From: Boesenbergia rotunda
Lineage: Eukaryota > Streptophyta > Magnoliopsida > Zingiberales > Zingiberaceae
Assembly: GCA_024364735.1 (NCBI GenBank)
Contig: JAGFNQ010005207.1
Location: forward strand, 1-64,000
Direction: 5' to 3'
Length of the DNA stretch: 64,000 nt
The notes under the pieces are model-generated. The model saw only the letters and a list, made by a program, of their open reading frames with translations. It searched no databases and was not told the origin of the DNA. Shown here piece by piece: positions 11,441-23,227 of this stretch (positions within the stretch are counted from its first letter, which is position 1; each line of letters opens with the position of its first letter). The position numbers and the translations under genes are program-made.

Positions 11441-13140
11441 GCTAAAACGATGATGGCATAGTGGTGTAGATGTTCATGATAGAAAGTATGCTATGATATG
11501 TAGGATTGAAGCATTATGTGCATGTTTATACGACGTATGGATTTTGTGAGTAGGAAAGAGTCTTACTAAGCCTGTGTGCTTATAGTCTTATTTTCCTTAT
11601 ACCGTAGATCACCCAATGGGACAATAAGGAAGCAGCAGGAGGGCAAGAATTTGTGTGTGTAGTAGTGACATGGCCAAGAAACTCTCTCATTTCACTTATT
11701 GCATGGTGGTGAATCCGGCAATGCTTGTTTTGGTTTATGCTCGGCTTATGATAGTTATGCATAAGAAACAACCTACTATTCATGAAGTTATGATCAAACT
11801 ACTTACTACCTGAAATGCTTATGAATAAGTTATGAAAAGTTGATATCATGATGCCATGCATACTTGTAATATGTTACCTGAAATGCTTATGAATAAGTTA
11901 TGGAAAGTTGATATCATGATGCTAGGTATGCTGGTAATATGTTAAGTATAATGTCACCATGCCCATGAAAGATAACCCAGACATGTGTATATGATGTAAG
12001 TACTAGTTATTCCGCTGCATTAAGATGTTTTATATGCATATGTATGTTTAGCGTAACGCCGTTTTATGGAAAAAAAAATAAAGCGGGCGTTACAGAGACT
12101 AGCTACCTCGTATTTATTTAGGGATGCGCGCTTATGATGTATGTATGTGGTACAAGTCGGGGGCCCCAATGATGTTATGATTATGTTTAAGTATTTAAAA
12201 GTATAATTTTAAATTAAGCATCCTTATGTATACACATTTGACTCATGTATCCATTCATGTTATGCATTATGCCTTGATAAGTATGTTTTATGCGTATGCT
12301 TATGTTAAGACTGTGCTTATGCCCATACTAAGAATTATGTTCATGAATAAGTATGTTATGCCATGATAAGTATGTTTCATGCTCATGTATGTTAAGAATT
12401 ATGCCATAATAAGTATGTTTCATGCTCATGTATGTTAAGAATTGTGTCATGCTAAGTATGTTTTATGTTTATGTTTATGTTAAGAATCATGCTATGTTAG
12501 TTGTTCATATGCTTATGATTTACGCCAAGACTATGCTTATGTTTTATGTTCAGAATTATGTTATGTCAAATGCTTTATATGGTTATGTTTAAGTGACGTA
12601 TGATTTTAGTGAGTAGGAAAGGATCTTACTAAGCCTATATGCTTATAGTCTTATTTTTCTCGTACCGCAGATCAAGCAAGAGGTTACTAAGGGAAGCAGC
12701 AGGAGGGGCAAGAGCATGTGTGTGTGTGGCGGTGACTTGGCAAAGGATTCTTCTATTTACACCTATCGCATGTCTTGTGTTTATAATGCCTCCTTTGGTT
12801 TATGCTAAACTCATGATAGTTATGCCTAAGAAACAACTTACTACTCCTGATGTTTATGGATAAGTTACTTGTTACTCATGATGCTTATGGATAAGTTATG
12901 GAAAGTTTATATCATGATGCTAGGTATGCTGGTAATATGCTAAGTTACAACGTCACCATGTTCATGAATGATAATTTAGGCATGTATATATGTTTCATGG
13001 ATTAGTTGTATGGTTAAACGCATGTGTAGTAGAAAAAAATTATTCCGCTGCATTAGGATGTTTATATGTGTACAATGTATGTTAGCGTAACGCCGCTTTC
13101 TCGCCACACCATAAGGTGTGGGAAAAAGGCGGGCGTTACA

Positions 13141-15103
13141 GGTTCTTTCAAAACCATATTTCTATGTTTGGATCACATCTATAGAGGCTAATCAATTTGT
13201 TTCTCCTTTGCATATCAATTTTTGGCAATAATCATAGTTGATACATACTCTATTTTATTTTCCTTCCTATATTTTCTACTCTTGCCATACTTCTCCATGG
13301 ACTTGTTTGTTTGGGATGTTTCTTGATGCTACTTTGCCCGAGACGGACAAAAGATTAAGTGTGGGGGAGGTGGCTAGTGTTTTGGAATCATTTTTGTATC
13401 AAGGATATAAAAAAAAATAAAAATCTTTGCGGTTGAATAAAAAAGGTGCCAAGTTGAGTTGAGTTGGTATTAAGACCAAGCGGAAAGAAGTAGTTAAGGA
13501 GGAAAACGATTGAAGCATCTAGATTCTTGATCATAATTTGAAGATCCAAGAAAGTTGTGCCAATGTGAATTCGGCTGAACCTAGGAAGAAAAAAAAAATC
13601 TTTTGCCAAGGTGGAAGTGGCACGCAAGTGAGAAAATTTGTGTCAAAGTATCAAGTAGAGTATCATTTTTATGAATCTTATGCATGTGAAAATGCAAGTT
13701 CTGAAGTGAGTATATCCACTGCCGATCTAAACAGAAAAAAAATTTTGCTGCTTGGATTTTCATATCAGTAAAAAAAAGAAGCAGTGTAGGGCAGCCAAAT
13801 CAAAAATTCTCAAGTGGAGCACTCAATTCTCCACTATTATGTAGTGCAATTGATGTGAAGGAAGCAGGGTTGAGAATGTAAGCTAAATTGCAGCTGTACT
13901 GATCAGAAATGGAAGTTGATTTGCAACTAATCTGAATTGGATTGCAGCTGTGCAGATCAGGAATGAATAAAACAGTGAGGAAGCAAGCTATCAAGCACAT
14001 TAAGTGGAAGAAGATGTTTCGATGTCTGAATAATCTGGAAATCTTGTAATATTACATCTGGCGCAGCTTGTAGTGTTTGTTGCTAAGTGAAGTAGCTATC
14101 CATTGGAAGTTCTCCATATCGGGACAGCACAAAGAAAAAAAACTGGAAACTAAGAGGACAGTAGTTACAATTCATTTGAAAGCTCACAGCAGAGTGGAAT
14201 TGAAGCTAGTTCTGATAAGGAAGTGGAGCTGAGCACAACATGACTGAACAAGATGAAGAATGACATGAGTAAAGACTTAGCTGCAACCAAAATGAGAAAT
14301 TCACCAGATGATCATATAAAAAAAGAGAGGTCAATGCAGAAAAAAAGAGAGACACAAATGACACACAATTGAAGTGTTGGCACCATGAAATCAGTGAAGA
14401 TAATCTCATCCAAATCCAAGCTTTGCATCACTACCATTCTGACTTTAATAGAGAGAAAGAAAGAAGAAAAAAAAAAGAATGAAGAGAAAAGAGAAGGAAG
14501 CAAGTGGCACGCTAATGAGGTTTTGGCACAATGAAACCAACAAAGTTTTCTTCACCCGAATCAAAGGCATTATTCAAGTTTGACTTCACCACACTTTTGA
14601 CTTCACTAGAGGACTGTAAAGAGAGCAAAGTGCATTAGAAATATTCTTGAGCAACCAAGTCTCCCACTTCATCAATTTTTCTATTTTTCTTAGCTTTCAC
14701 TTCATTCTTACCATTTTCTATGTCTTTCATTTGCTTTTGTAGATGTGGATCATAATCATGAATAATGGTGGAGAGTAGATAACAAGCAAGCCTATGGTAG
14801 TGCAAAAAGCATTTGTGTTTGAGTGAGCTCCACTTTCATCATGAACTTAGAACTCAAAAAGAGAGTCACCAACATTTCCCTTGAGAGGTCTAGTGAGTTA
14901 AATTCATCTCAATGAATCATGAAGGATGAAAATGCTAAGTTGTTGATTTAAGGACGAGATACTAATCCAAAGAGCTTTGACTTTTGAGAATTGACAACCT
15001 TAGGTAATTTCTTTTCATTTGCTTCTAACTATGTTTGGAAAGAATCTAAGGGATACATATTTAGTAGTTTTCGCGAGACGCTCAAGCTTAAGTGTGGGGG
15101 AGT
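13141..15103 (+). other. Athila/Tat-like gypsy 3' non-coding region
   Basis: Long non-coding DNA with poly-A runs. It contains TTGCCCGAGACGGACAAAAG followed by TTAAGTGTGGGGGAGG near 13337-13371 and a second AAGTGTGGGGGAG just before 15104. Such purine tracts after a CCCGAG motif are typical of the region between the pol stop and the 3' LTR in Athila/Tat-like plant gypsy elements. No gag or pol of that element is in the window, and short frames here show no domain. Confidence 0.55.
15089..15103 (+). promoter_or_regulatory. Polypurine tract of Athila/Tat-like gypsy
   Basis: AAGTGTGGGGGAG immediately before an LTR-like TGATAAGTACT start. A second, internal copy of the tract lies near 13357. Confidence 0.6.
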
Positions 15104-17822
15104 TGATAAGTACTATTTTGTTGATAATTTCATATTCTAAAATCCATGTTTGACCCATATTTTACTTGCTTAATATTGAATTTATCCTAGGTTTTATGAA
15201 TTTATTCTATTTTTGGGTTTTATTGCAAATCTTGCCACATTGGAAATATTTTGGCATTAAATTGTGAATCTATTTTTTATAGGCTTGGAAGGATCATGGA
15301 CCTAGGTCATGCTGGGTCAAACTTGAGTCAGAAGTGGACTGGATCGAGTGATCATAAATTCGATTAATAAGGGTGGTCCGATTCAAAAATGGCTAGATCT
15401 GAGCCACCGGAAACTTTTGAGGCAATCTGAGATGGGGTTAGGGCTAATCAAGTATTCAGATCAAGATCTGGATGTTTCATCCAAATCAGAGATCGTTCAA
15501 CCGTTGGATCAAGCTCAGAAGGATCTAGATCATCCATTCAAAGATCAGGTTGATCTGAACCATCCGTTGCAAATCTGGAAGATCCGAGCTACTGAGAGGT
15601 AGATCCTAACCCTTGATCATCATCTGAAAGTTTTGGTTCAGATCGGATAAAGACCAACTGTTGGATGGAGTTGAGTTAATCTAGACCGTCCATTGCTAAA
15701 CTATATAAACTGCCACTCAACTCCCGATCAGACTGTCGCGTCTTCGCCGAGCTTAGCTGCCATTTCATTTTCTTTGCATTTTCTACTATTTTTCTTCAAG
15801 TTTTCATCAGTGGAGGGCGTGACCGCTTCGTTTTCTTTCTTGGATCGTGATCTAGATCGTCGGAATGCTGTTGTCGTGAAGATTTCAGCTCCAAATTGAT
15901 CAAAAATAGAGCAGAATGAGGGTTTCTTCAGATCTGTAATTCGGTTGATTGGATCTCGTTTGGTGCCACTTCCCATCCATCTGAGCTAGCCGGAGGGTCC
16001 TCTGGCGGGTTCTGATCATCTCCAAATCATCATCGCGAACTTACATAGCGAGATCGAATGGTTTTTTTCAGACTTGAGCAGATTTGATTTTGATTTGATC
16101 ATTGAGACAGAATTTCCATCGATTTATGGAGCTTACGGGTTCGAGGATCACTCTTGTGTGACGGCAAGGAGATCTTGAGCTAAGCATTGGATTGAAGCTT
16201 AGTTTCTTATTGAATTTTCATTCCTGAGCAGTAGTTTAAGTTTCTGCAATCTGTTCCATTACTGAAATTCGTATCAGCTGCTTTAGTTCACTTTTCTGAA
16301 TTGTTTCTGCCTTAATTAGGTTTCATTTCTACAAGGTAATCAGCTAGGGAGCTTGTTTAGTGAACGATTGTTTTCAATTTCAGTTTATTTCATGTTTTAA
16401 TTGATGCGTATCAATTCTCTGCTTCTTTCCCCTGAGTATCAACTCAGTTTCTAGTTTTGCAATTTATTCCGAACTCAATTCGTGTCTAGTTTTAATTCTT
16501 GAGATTAAAGACAACATTTATGTTTGGTAATGCATTTGATCTGAATTTGTTTAGCATTCAATTTCATTTCTGTATTTCTGTTCAGCTGGCTGCGTATCAG
16601 ATTTCGTTTCTGAACTCCAGTTTTCAGTTTCTGCAAGTTTGGTTTATCACCTCTTAAGTTCGTATCAAGTAAATATCAGTCCTTCTTAATCTTCTTCGAA
16701 CATTGGTTCTGTGAACTAGATCTCAGTTTGCTTTGTGAGTTTCTGAATTGAGTTTTATTCCTGCATTTTTGTTTAGCTGCTGCGTACCAACTTTAATTCC
16801 TGTGTATCAGTTAGTTTGTGTATCCATTTACAGTTTCGATTTTCTGAGTTTGTGTCAAGTAATCATTGGTACTTCTTAGTCCTTTCCGAACTGTAGATTA
16901 GTGCATCAATTTCAGCCCGCTTGATTGTTTGTATTGCATTTAAATTGTTGCTGCAATTCTGCAATTGAATCTAAATTTTATTAGTCTATGCATTCGATAG
17001 TTTCAATTTTATTGTTGCAGTGTTTCAGTTTATCATTGCTGAAGTTGTATTAATGGAATTTAGCTTTACTGAATCTCATCTGAACTCTATTTCGAGTAGT
17101 TGATCTCAGTTGTCTTGTTTGTTTTTGCAATTGGTTCGATGCCTCATGTCTGCCTTCATGTGCTGAATTCCTGCATTGCAATTCTCCATTGAGTTTGTTC
17201 CTGATTTCCTGCCTTCATTGCTGAACTTCTTAACTCATTCATGCACAACACTTCAGTATTAGACTTGCCCTTCCAGTTGAATTGCTAAGAGTCATTTGGG
17301 AGTTGTCAGTTTATAGCTCTGCATTGAGTATAAGCCTTTCGACACATAAGTTTGTAACCTCGCGTATCAAGTTCTTCTTTTATTCATTGCTGCATTTGTA
17401 TCAAGGGAAGTTTTGGTTTTGAGTGATAATTCTTGAAGTTAAATTCAATTTGTAGTGTACTTTTGCATTTGAGTTCAGATTTGTTCTCCCGAATGTGGTT
17501 AAGTTGCATTGGTTGATTAAGTCTCCCAAAGGTTGAGTTCATTAGTTGCCATTTCCTTGTTTAGTTCATTGAGTTGAGTTACCTTTACTTCCATTGCGTT
17601 TTTATTCCTCCTTGAACCAAACCAAATTCTTACTTGAAACCCAAAGACATTTGACGACAAATAAACTCGAGCTCGAATCAAACAATCTTAGCTAGCCCTA
17701 GGAAAAATACGACCTGTGGCCCCTTTACTACATTTTTATTCTTTGTTAGCAAAAAGGGTTTCCAGCTTTACAAATATCTAAATTTGAGACCCACATTCAT
17801 GACACCTACTTCGGGCCCATCA
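15104..17822 (+). repeat. LTR of Athila/Tat-like gypsy element (~2.7 kb)
   Basis: Starts TGATAAG right after the polypurine tract and appears to end CCCATCA, giving TGAT/ATCA termini. It holds a TATA box at 15702-15709 followed by a leader, then a long stretch of degenerate TTTCTG/CAGTTT-rich repeats with no frame. A GGCGCCG after the end could be a primer site, but the right border is uncertain: the last bases also resemble part of the copia LTR leader downstream (near 19143). Confidence 0.6.
15702..15709 (+). promoter_or_regulatory. TATA box of Athila/Tat-like LTR
   Basis: TATATAAA about 600 bp into the LTR, followed by a C-rich leader-like start. Confidence 0.5.
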
Positions 17823-18804
17823 CTTGGCGCCGCATACGTGGAAGTAGGAGAAGAGGTGGTTTCCTTGTGTGCTTGCTGCCACAAGATAGGAAGCTCTTGG
17901 AGAGGCCGGATAGGGTTGTTGTGAGTGAGAAGTGCTCTTCTCTTCTTCTCCTCCTCCTTCTTCTTCCTTGGAGTGGCTGGCGGCAACCCTAGGGTTAGGG
18001 TTTGGTTGGCGCGTGAAGAAGGGTTTGGTTGGTGGCTTTGGTGACTTCGGTTCTTGGTAGATCGTCGCCCACACGACGTCCAAGAGGGGAGGGTCATACA
18101 ATAGAAGATCGCGAGGTAATGAGAGGTATAACATTCTCTTACGGCTCTTAGTTCTTTCTATCATTTTATTTGGTTTAATTATTTAACTTGTTGATTAATT
18201 ATTTGTTAATTAATTGTGATAAATAATTATTGTGGACCCCTATGATAAACACAAAAATTGGCGATCCGCTCGTCATCTATTCCGCGACTAATTGATTAGG
18301 CGAGTTATAAGCCTTGAACAATAAATTTGGCCAAGTTGTAACTCGAATCAATTAGTACGATGATGAGACGGTTATTTTGGGAAATAGGTTTCCATTCGGA
18401 TTAAAATATTAATCCGTGGACATGGAGAGGTTTCCCATGAACGATCCAGTATTCGCTTAGGAAACCCGCAACTAACAATTGGTATCAGAGCTGAGGTATC
18501 CGATTTTGTGTGTTTTGGATTCAGTTACATTTTGTACTTTATCATGTATTTTATTTTGCCGGATAATAGTAGGATGTGTGTAGGCTAACTCTTTGGTTGC
18601 AGGCACGAGATTCCAACTATTATGGCTAAAATAATGTTTGTATGTGATTGGTTGTGCATGGTTGTAAATTTATTTGAATCCTCGGGGTTGACGAGGCTAA
18701 ATTTGTATTTGATTTTTGTAATTAAATATGACACCTGTTTAGCCGCGTTTTTTATTTACTTTCGATTTAGATTTTATGTACACTCCTTTGTGGAGTATAG
18801 GAGT
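17823..18804 (+). other. Diverged copia LTR-end plus leader fragment
   Basis: 17823-18477 aligns with the R-U5 part of the LTR at 18805-19841 (shared GATAAACACAAA, CGTCATCTATTCC and related blocks) but is clearly diverged. It ends in CTAACA. A primer site and leader (18478-18804) follow, ending at GGAGTATAGGAG, where the sequence switches to another LTR. No gag follows. It is a relic of an older relative of Copia-3. Confidence 0.65.
18480..18491 (+). promoter_or_regulatory. Primer-binding site (initiator Met tRNA)
   Basis: TGGTATCAGAGC two bases after an LTR end (CTAACA at 18472-18477): the standard plant minus-strand primer site. Confidence 0.8.
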
Positions 18805-18882
18805 GAGTTATTATTAACGGACCGGGTTTAGGATCCGTTAAAAGACCAAAACCAACTCCTCCTCTTGGTCCCTATTGTAGCC

Positions 18883-18890
18883 TATATATA
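18883..18890 (+). promoter_or_regulatory. TATA box of Copia-3 LTR
   Basis: TATATATA, about 50 bp before a CTCTCTCT leader start, a typical plant core promoter arrangement. Confidence 0.6.
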
Positions 18891-18980
18891 CCCTCATAAG
18901 CCATGAAACCAAAACCTAATCAAGCCTTTATTCTATTCCTCTCTCTCTCTCTCTCCTAGGGTTGGGTGGCACCGGTGGCA

Positions 18981-19140
18981 AAGGAGAAGAAGGGAGGCTT
19001 TTCTCTTCTCTTTTCATCTTCTTCTCTTCTACTTCTTTGGGTGTGCGGCTTCAACAGGTCAAGGAGAAGAAAAGAGCCTTTTCTCTTCTCTTCTCATCTT
19101 CTTCTCTTCTACTTCTTTGGGTGTGTGGCTTCAACAGGTC
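18981..19140 (+). repeat. 80-bp tandem duplication in LTR leader
   Basis: 18981-19060 and 19061-19140 are direct repeats, both starting AAGGAGAAGAA and ending GGCTTCAACAGGTC, with only a few differences. Confidence 0.92.
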
Positions 19141-19841
19141 AAGCGGGTGCACCACTTGGTGGTGTTCGGCACAAGCTTGAGAGGGAGACGCAAAAGGGCC
19201 GGCGACAATCACAAGGGGTGGCTTGCGGCACCGGCAACAAGAAAGAAGATTGCAAGGAAGAAGAACTTCTTCTTCTTTTTCTTCTTCTCTTTCTCTCCTT
19301 CTCTTTTCTTCTCTTCTTCCTACTTGGCGTGCACAACTGAGAGGAGAAGTCTTGGCCGGCACAACCACAAGGAAGAAGTACTTTCTTCTTTCCTTTTTCT
19401 TGGCCGGTGCAAGAAGGAAACAAAAGAAGAAGAAGGGCTTTTGGTTGGTTGCTTTGTTTCTTGGAAGATCATCGCCCACATGACATCTAAGAAAAGGATA
19501 GGAAAGCGATAGAAGATCAAGAGGTAAAACAAGAGGTATACTCTTGTTTTAATTTTATTCTTATTTAATTGTATTTGTTTTCATGGACCTCGAAGATAAA
19601 CACAAACATCGACGATCCATAATTCGTCATCTATTCCACGGCTAATCGATAAAGGAGTTAGATTACTTGAATAATAAGTTTGTTCAAGCAATCACTCAAT
19701 CGAATAGCACGATGATGAAAAAGGTCGTTCAAAAAGTTTTCTTTCCATCCGGATTGGTTTGGATTAATAGAATTTTAATTCGGGGATATGGAGAGGAACG
19801 GGATATGGAGAGGAACTCCTCCGACAACCAAGCAACCAACA

Positions 19842-20621
19842 ATTGCTATCAGAGTCATGGTTTCCGGCTTTGTGTTTTTAGGATTTGATTACTTTCATGC
19901 TTATCATATATAATATGCCGTGTAATAGTAGGATGTGCAATAGGCTAACTTTTTTGGTTGTAGGCATAAGATCCAACTATTATGGCTATGTGATTGTATA
20001 TGATTGTGTGTGTGATTGTATATATTTGAATCCTCGGGTTGACGAGGCATTTGTATTTAATTGTAATTAAATACGGCAAATGTTTAGCCGCTTGTTTTAA
20101 TTTATTTTGATCTATATTTTTGTACACTCCTTTGTCGAGTATAGGATCGATGGATGAAAATTAAAATATTTTTTTTTCTTGGCTCGGATCCATACATGCG
20201 CGGCTAAAGGAGGAGGAGACGAGGTGGCATGATCAACTGGAGGCGTATTGGAGAACGGTAGAATCTACAAAGCCATAATAGTTGGAAATTTAGAATTTTC
20301 ATATTTATTATTTATCGTTTTGATATGTTTGTTGTGCATGCTTGAAAAAATCCTCATTTTAAAATACTATCTGGGAGAAGGAATCTTTGAGTCCCGTGGC
20401 CTCCATTACTAGTTTGATAAGTGATCCAAACAAACTTGCACGTTGGCTCTGAGTGCCTTCCTCCACATCGGATGAGTTTATTTTACGGATCACTAGATCA
20501 AATATGATTTTAGGAAATTATTTAGGAGTGTGTGATCTTCACCATTGGAAGGGACATAATCCTATATAATTGACTTAGTATCGTGTAATGATGTACACTT
20601 AGATGCAATTAATAGTATCCT
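19842..20621 (+). other. Copia-3 leader, first part, with mutated primer site
   Basis: Begins ATTGCTATCAGAG: the primer site has TGC in place of TGG at 19844-19846. The leader is non-coding, shares about 300 bp with 18478-18804, and is cut at 20621 by Copia-2. It resumes at 37251. Confidence 0.75.
20617..20621. other. Target-site duplication of Copia-2 (left copy)
   Basis: ATCCT here and ATCCT at 37246-37250 flank the complete minus-strand element, a 5-bp duplication as expected for copia integrase. Confidence 0.9.
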
Positions 20622-22855
20622 TGTTGGGACCGGGTGCATGTTGACATGGATACAGGATGGTAATTTTAAAGTTTAATTACGTGCAGCGGAAGGTTTAGCA
20701 TAAATAATTTCTTAAATTATTTTAACCACGTATCTAGCATGCAACCTTAAGTTGTGGAGACATGATCATAAATTAAAATTTTGCAGAAAGTAAACTAATT
20801 TACTTAATATCTCGCGTAACTCGTAGAAAGGGACGAGATCCAACCGTAGCGTCCCTTGGAAGCTCCGCCTCTATTTACGTCCACGCCGAGTCCTCTTCGG
20901 GATGACTTCGCAAAGCCACGAGTTTCGCGCCGACAAGAACTACTAGATTCTCCAAAGGCACGACAAGAATATCAAGAGAGGGAGATGGAAGACTAACCAC
21001 CAAGTAACGGAATCAAGATTCCGGGGAAGGAAGGAGTTGTGACTCGCTTCTTCTTCTTCTTCGGCACCTTCTTGGTGGATGTGGCTCACGGCAACTAGAA
21101 GGGGCGCCAGCCCTAGAGGAGGGAGAGGGCGCCGACCCTAGAGGAGGTAGAGGGCGCCGGCCCTAGAGGAGGTAGAAGGAGAGAAGGAGAGAGAGAGGGC
21201 TTGCTTCATAATCTCTTGATTGGAATTCAAGTCTTGCCTTGGTTCCTTTATATAGTAGCCTATCCATCGCCAGTCTCCCTTCTAACGGAATAAATTTTCA
21301 TAAGAAATTTATCTTATAAATTTTCCTATGAATTATTTTGTTATGCCAAGTTTTATTATAACTAAATTTATAATAAAACAAAGACATCTCCCCTTTTATT
21401 ATGGAATAAATTTTCACAAAAAATTTATTATATAAATTTTTCTTATCATGGAAAAATCAATTCATAATTGATTTTATAAAATAAAATAAATCAATCCAAG
21501 GTTTATTTTATTTTCCATGAAAATAAATCTCTTTATATAAATTTCTTTATATAAATTTCTTTATCCATAATTTTATAAAACAAATCGCGTTTGATTTATT
21601 TTATAATTTAAACAAAATAATTTGGTTTCCCTCCTCATTGTGGCCAGCCAAACCCTCTTTGGCCGGCCAAACCAAGTCGTCTCCTAGCGAATTAAACTCA
21701 TTTAATTCGTCCAATAAGCCTTCAAAAGACTTAGCCATTTTAAGCTTCCGGTGCGCCTCTGATAAATTCAGATTCGACTTATTTCTCTTGATCGGAAAAT
21801 CCAATTTTCAACTCGTTTTAAATCCCTCGGATTACTCGTAGTGCGTGTGACTAAATAGGCTTTCGATTTATGTTGGCCGTCTATAATTAACCAATTATAG
21901 AATGATCATGAGTGGCACCTAGTAGTACATCATGATCCCCAATTAATCGAAAGATCAACGGTTGACCTCAGAAATAATTCTGTAACCCTTGAGCAGCTAT
22001 AATGAGTTGTGCCCCATTCCCTTCACCATCTTATACCCATTTGGTTCAGGACACGGTTTATGTGTGTCAGTCCCCACTAGGCTGACTACGTCACACCTAG
22101 CCCAAGTAATGTCTTTCTCGTCCAACGGATTCTAATTACTCTCATGTTTCCTAGAGATTCATACTCGAAACATGTTGTGCTCTGGCCAGAGGCTTCGAGT
22201 AACAATCCGACAATAGGCCTTGGGTATACATCTCCTCGCAAGGAGTGGTGAATCCTTTGTGGGTTGTTCAAACATCTTCGGGCACTTCGGCTTATACCCA
22301 ACCATCCTGGGTCCACACCTCCTTAGAGATGCTTGCTTAAGATGTCAAAGTATAAGTCTCCGTTACCAAGATGACTTGAACACTGCAAGTCAAAAGAACA
22401 TCGCACTTAAGCTGCAGTAAGAACTTTCATTGACATATCTATATGTAGATTACCATATGAAGTCTTACAGCTAGTCACTCCAATGAACTAGTTCCCTTAA
22501 CTAGAATCCATGTTTATCTCCGGACATCCCAATGTCACCAGCCAGTGAGAGTCAGCTGATTAGAGAATAACTCATGCTAGTCTCAACAGAATTGATAGTG
22601 CCCGTATTTATCAATTCATCGACTAGGGACAATTTCAATACTTCACAATTGCACATGTAGAGATAATCACTAGTTGTGAATTCATCACAAATTCTCTCAT
22701 GCTGTGAATTGTATTGCGGGCATTCAGTAAATGAGTTCAAGATCTCAATCAAATACATGAACATGTATACTCAAATAGTGAATATTCATTTATTAAAGTA
22801 AATGATTACAATCATAAGGCGATTGCCTTAGGACACTTCTCTCATATTACTAACA
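20622..22855 (-). repeat. Copia-2 3' LTR (2234 bp)
   Basis: Read on the minus strand it runs TGTTAGTAATATG...CCCAACA. It contains three 25-bp GC-rich units (GGGCGCCRRCCCTAGAGGAGG type) at 21102-21176 and is closely similar to 35010-37245. Confidence 0.95.
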
Positions 22856-22869
22856 AACTCCCACTTGGC
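22856..22869 (-). promoter_or_regulatory. Copia-2 polypurine tract
   Basis: AAGTGGGAG on the minus strand between the pol stop (22870-22872) and the 3' LTR. Confidence 0.85.
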
Positions 22870-23227
22870 CTAATGCCAATCGCTACGGTATCCAATACCA
22901 CAGGCTCTAACATGACCCTCAAACTTGCTTTGAGGCAAGGCGTTAGTTAAAGGATCCACTAAATTCCTTTCAGTGAGAATCTTCTCAATTTGTATGTCAT
23001 TCCTACTTATAATCTCTCTGATCAGATGATAGTGGCGAAGCACGTGTTTGGATCGCTGATGAGACCTTGGTTCCTTTGCTTGTGCAATAGCTCCATTGTT
23101 GTCGCAGTAAACCAGTATTGCTTCATCAATGGTTGGAACCACACCATGTTCTGAGACAAACTTCTTGATCCAGACTGCTTCTTTTGCTGCTTCCAAAGCC
23201 GCGATATATTCCGCTTCCGTGGTAGAA
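22870..23227 (-). pseudogene. pol: Copia-2 RNase H C-terminal part
   Basis: Holds TEAEYIAALEAAKEAVW, YCDNNGAIAQAKEPRSH and the terminal HVRACGIGYRSDWH with its TAG stop, nearly the same as Copia-1. It is cut at 23227, within the STTEAEY motif, by the solo gypsy LTR 23228-26433. The open frame that runs on into the LTR (to 23337) is an artefact of the junction. The rest of RNase H continues at 26434. Confidence 0.93.

Larger units (their letters stand above)
9635..11607 (+). other. Putative LTR leader intron (1973 bp)
   Basis: Donor CAAG|GTAAGACTCCC at 9635; acceptor TTTTCCTTATACCGTAG ending at 11607. Both borders match the positions in the sister LTRs. The body is AT-rich and holds two tandem-repeat arrays. 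Inferred only. Confidence 0.38.
8916..12094 (+). mobile_element. Solo gypsy LTR nested inside another solo LTR
   Basis: TGTAACGACCCGA to GCGGGCGTTACA, 3179 bp, flanked by GAGAC at 8911-8915 and 12095-12099. The host sequence on both sides rejoins to the same CTAGTAGGTCGAG / CTAGCTACCTCG junction that is unbroken in the LTR at 23228 (near 25328-25350). No internal retroelement sequence is present. It is the same subfamily as the minus-strand solo LTR at 28052-31295, whose 68-codon leader frame is nearly identical. Confidence 0.92.
7465..12670 (+). other. Putative LTR leader intron, interrupted by nested solo LTR
   Basis: A donor-like AAG|GTAAGAC at 7465 and an acceptor-like pyrimidine-rich ACCGCAG ending at 12670 line up with the same sites in four related LTR copies. 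The nested solo LTR 8916-12094 lies inside. Splicing is inferred from conservation of the borders only; there is no transcript evidence here. Confidence 0.35.
6707..13140 (+). mobile_element. Solo gypsy LTR, split by a nested solo LTR
   Basis: Begins TGTAACGACCCGG and ends GGGCGTTACA. It is flanked by the 5-bp duplication GGTTC at 6702-6706 and 13141-13145. Removing the nested copy 8916-12094 and one GAGAC leaves one LTR of about 3.25 kb with no primer site, polypurine tract or coding region, so it is a solo LTR. Termini and internal plan match the LTRs of the Tekay-like gypsy array at 53841-64000 and the solo LTR at 23228. Confidence 0.9.
18805..19841 (+). repeat. Copia-3 5' LTR, 5'-truncated
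   Basis: Lacks the TGTTAGGATG start seen in the 3' LTR at 47340. It begins inside U3 at a breakpoint after GAGTATAGGAG. It includes a TATA box, a CT-repeat leader start, an 80-bp tandem duplication, and an end CAACCAACA at 19841. The many short proline/serine/lysine-rich frames here come from purine/pyrimidine-rich leader DNA, not genes. Confidence 0.75.

Noticed and set aside
13238..14503. Short frames of 60-80 codons as small host genes
   Set aside because: Low-complexity A-rich gypsy 3' non-coding DNA; frames on both strands, no conserved motif.
18962..19532. Several overlapping frames up to 142 codons, rich in Lys, Ser, Phe or Leu
   Set aside because: Purine/pyrimidine-biased LTR leader DNA with an 80-bp tandem repeat gives open frames on both strands.
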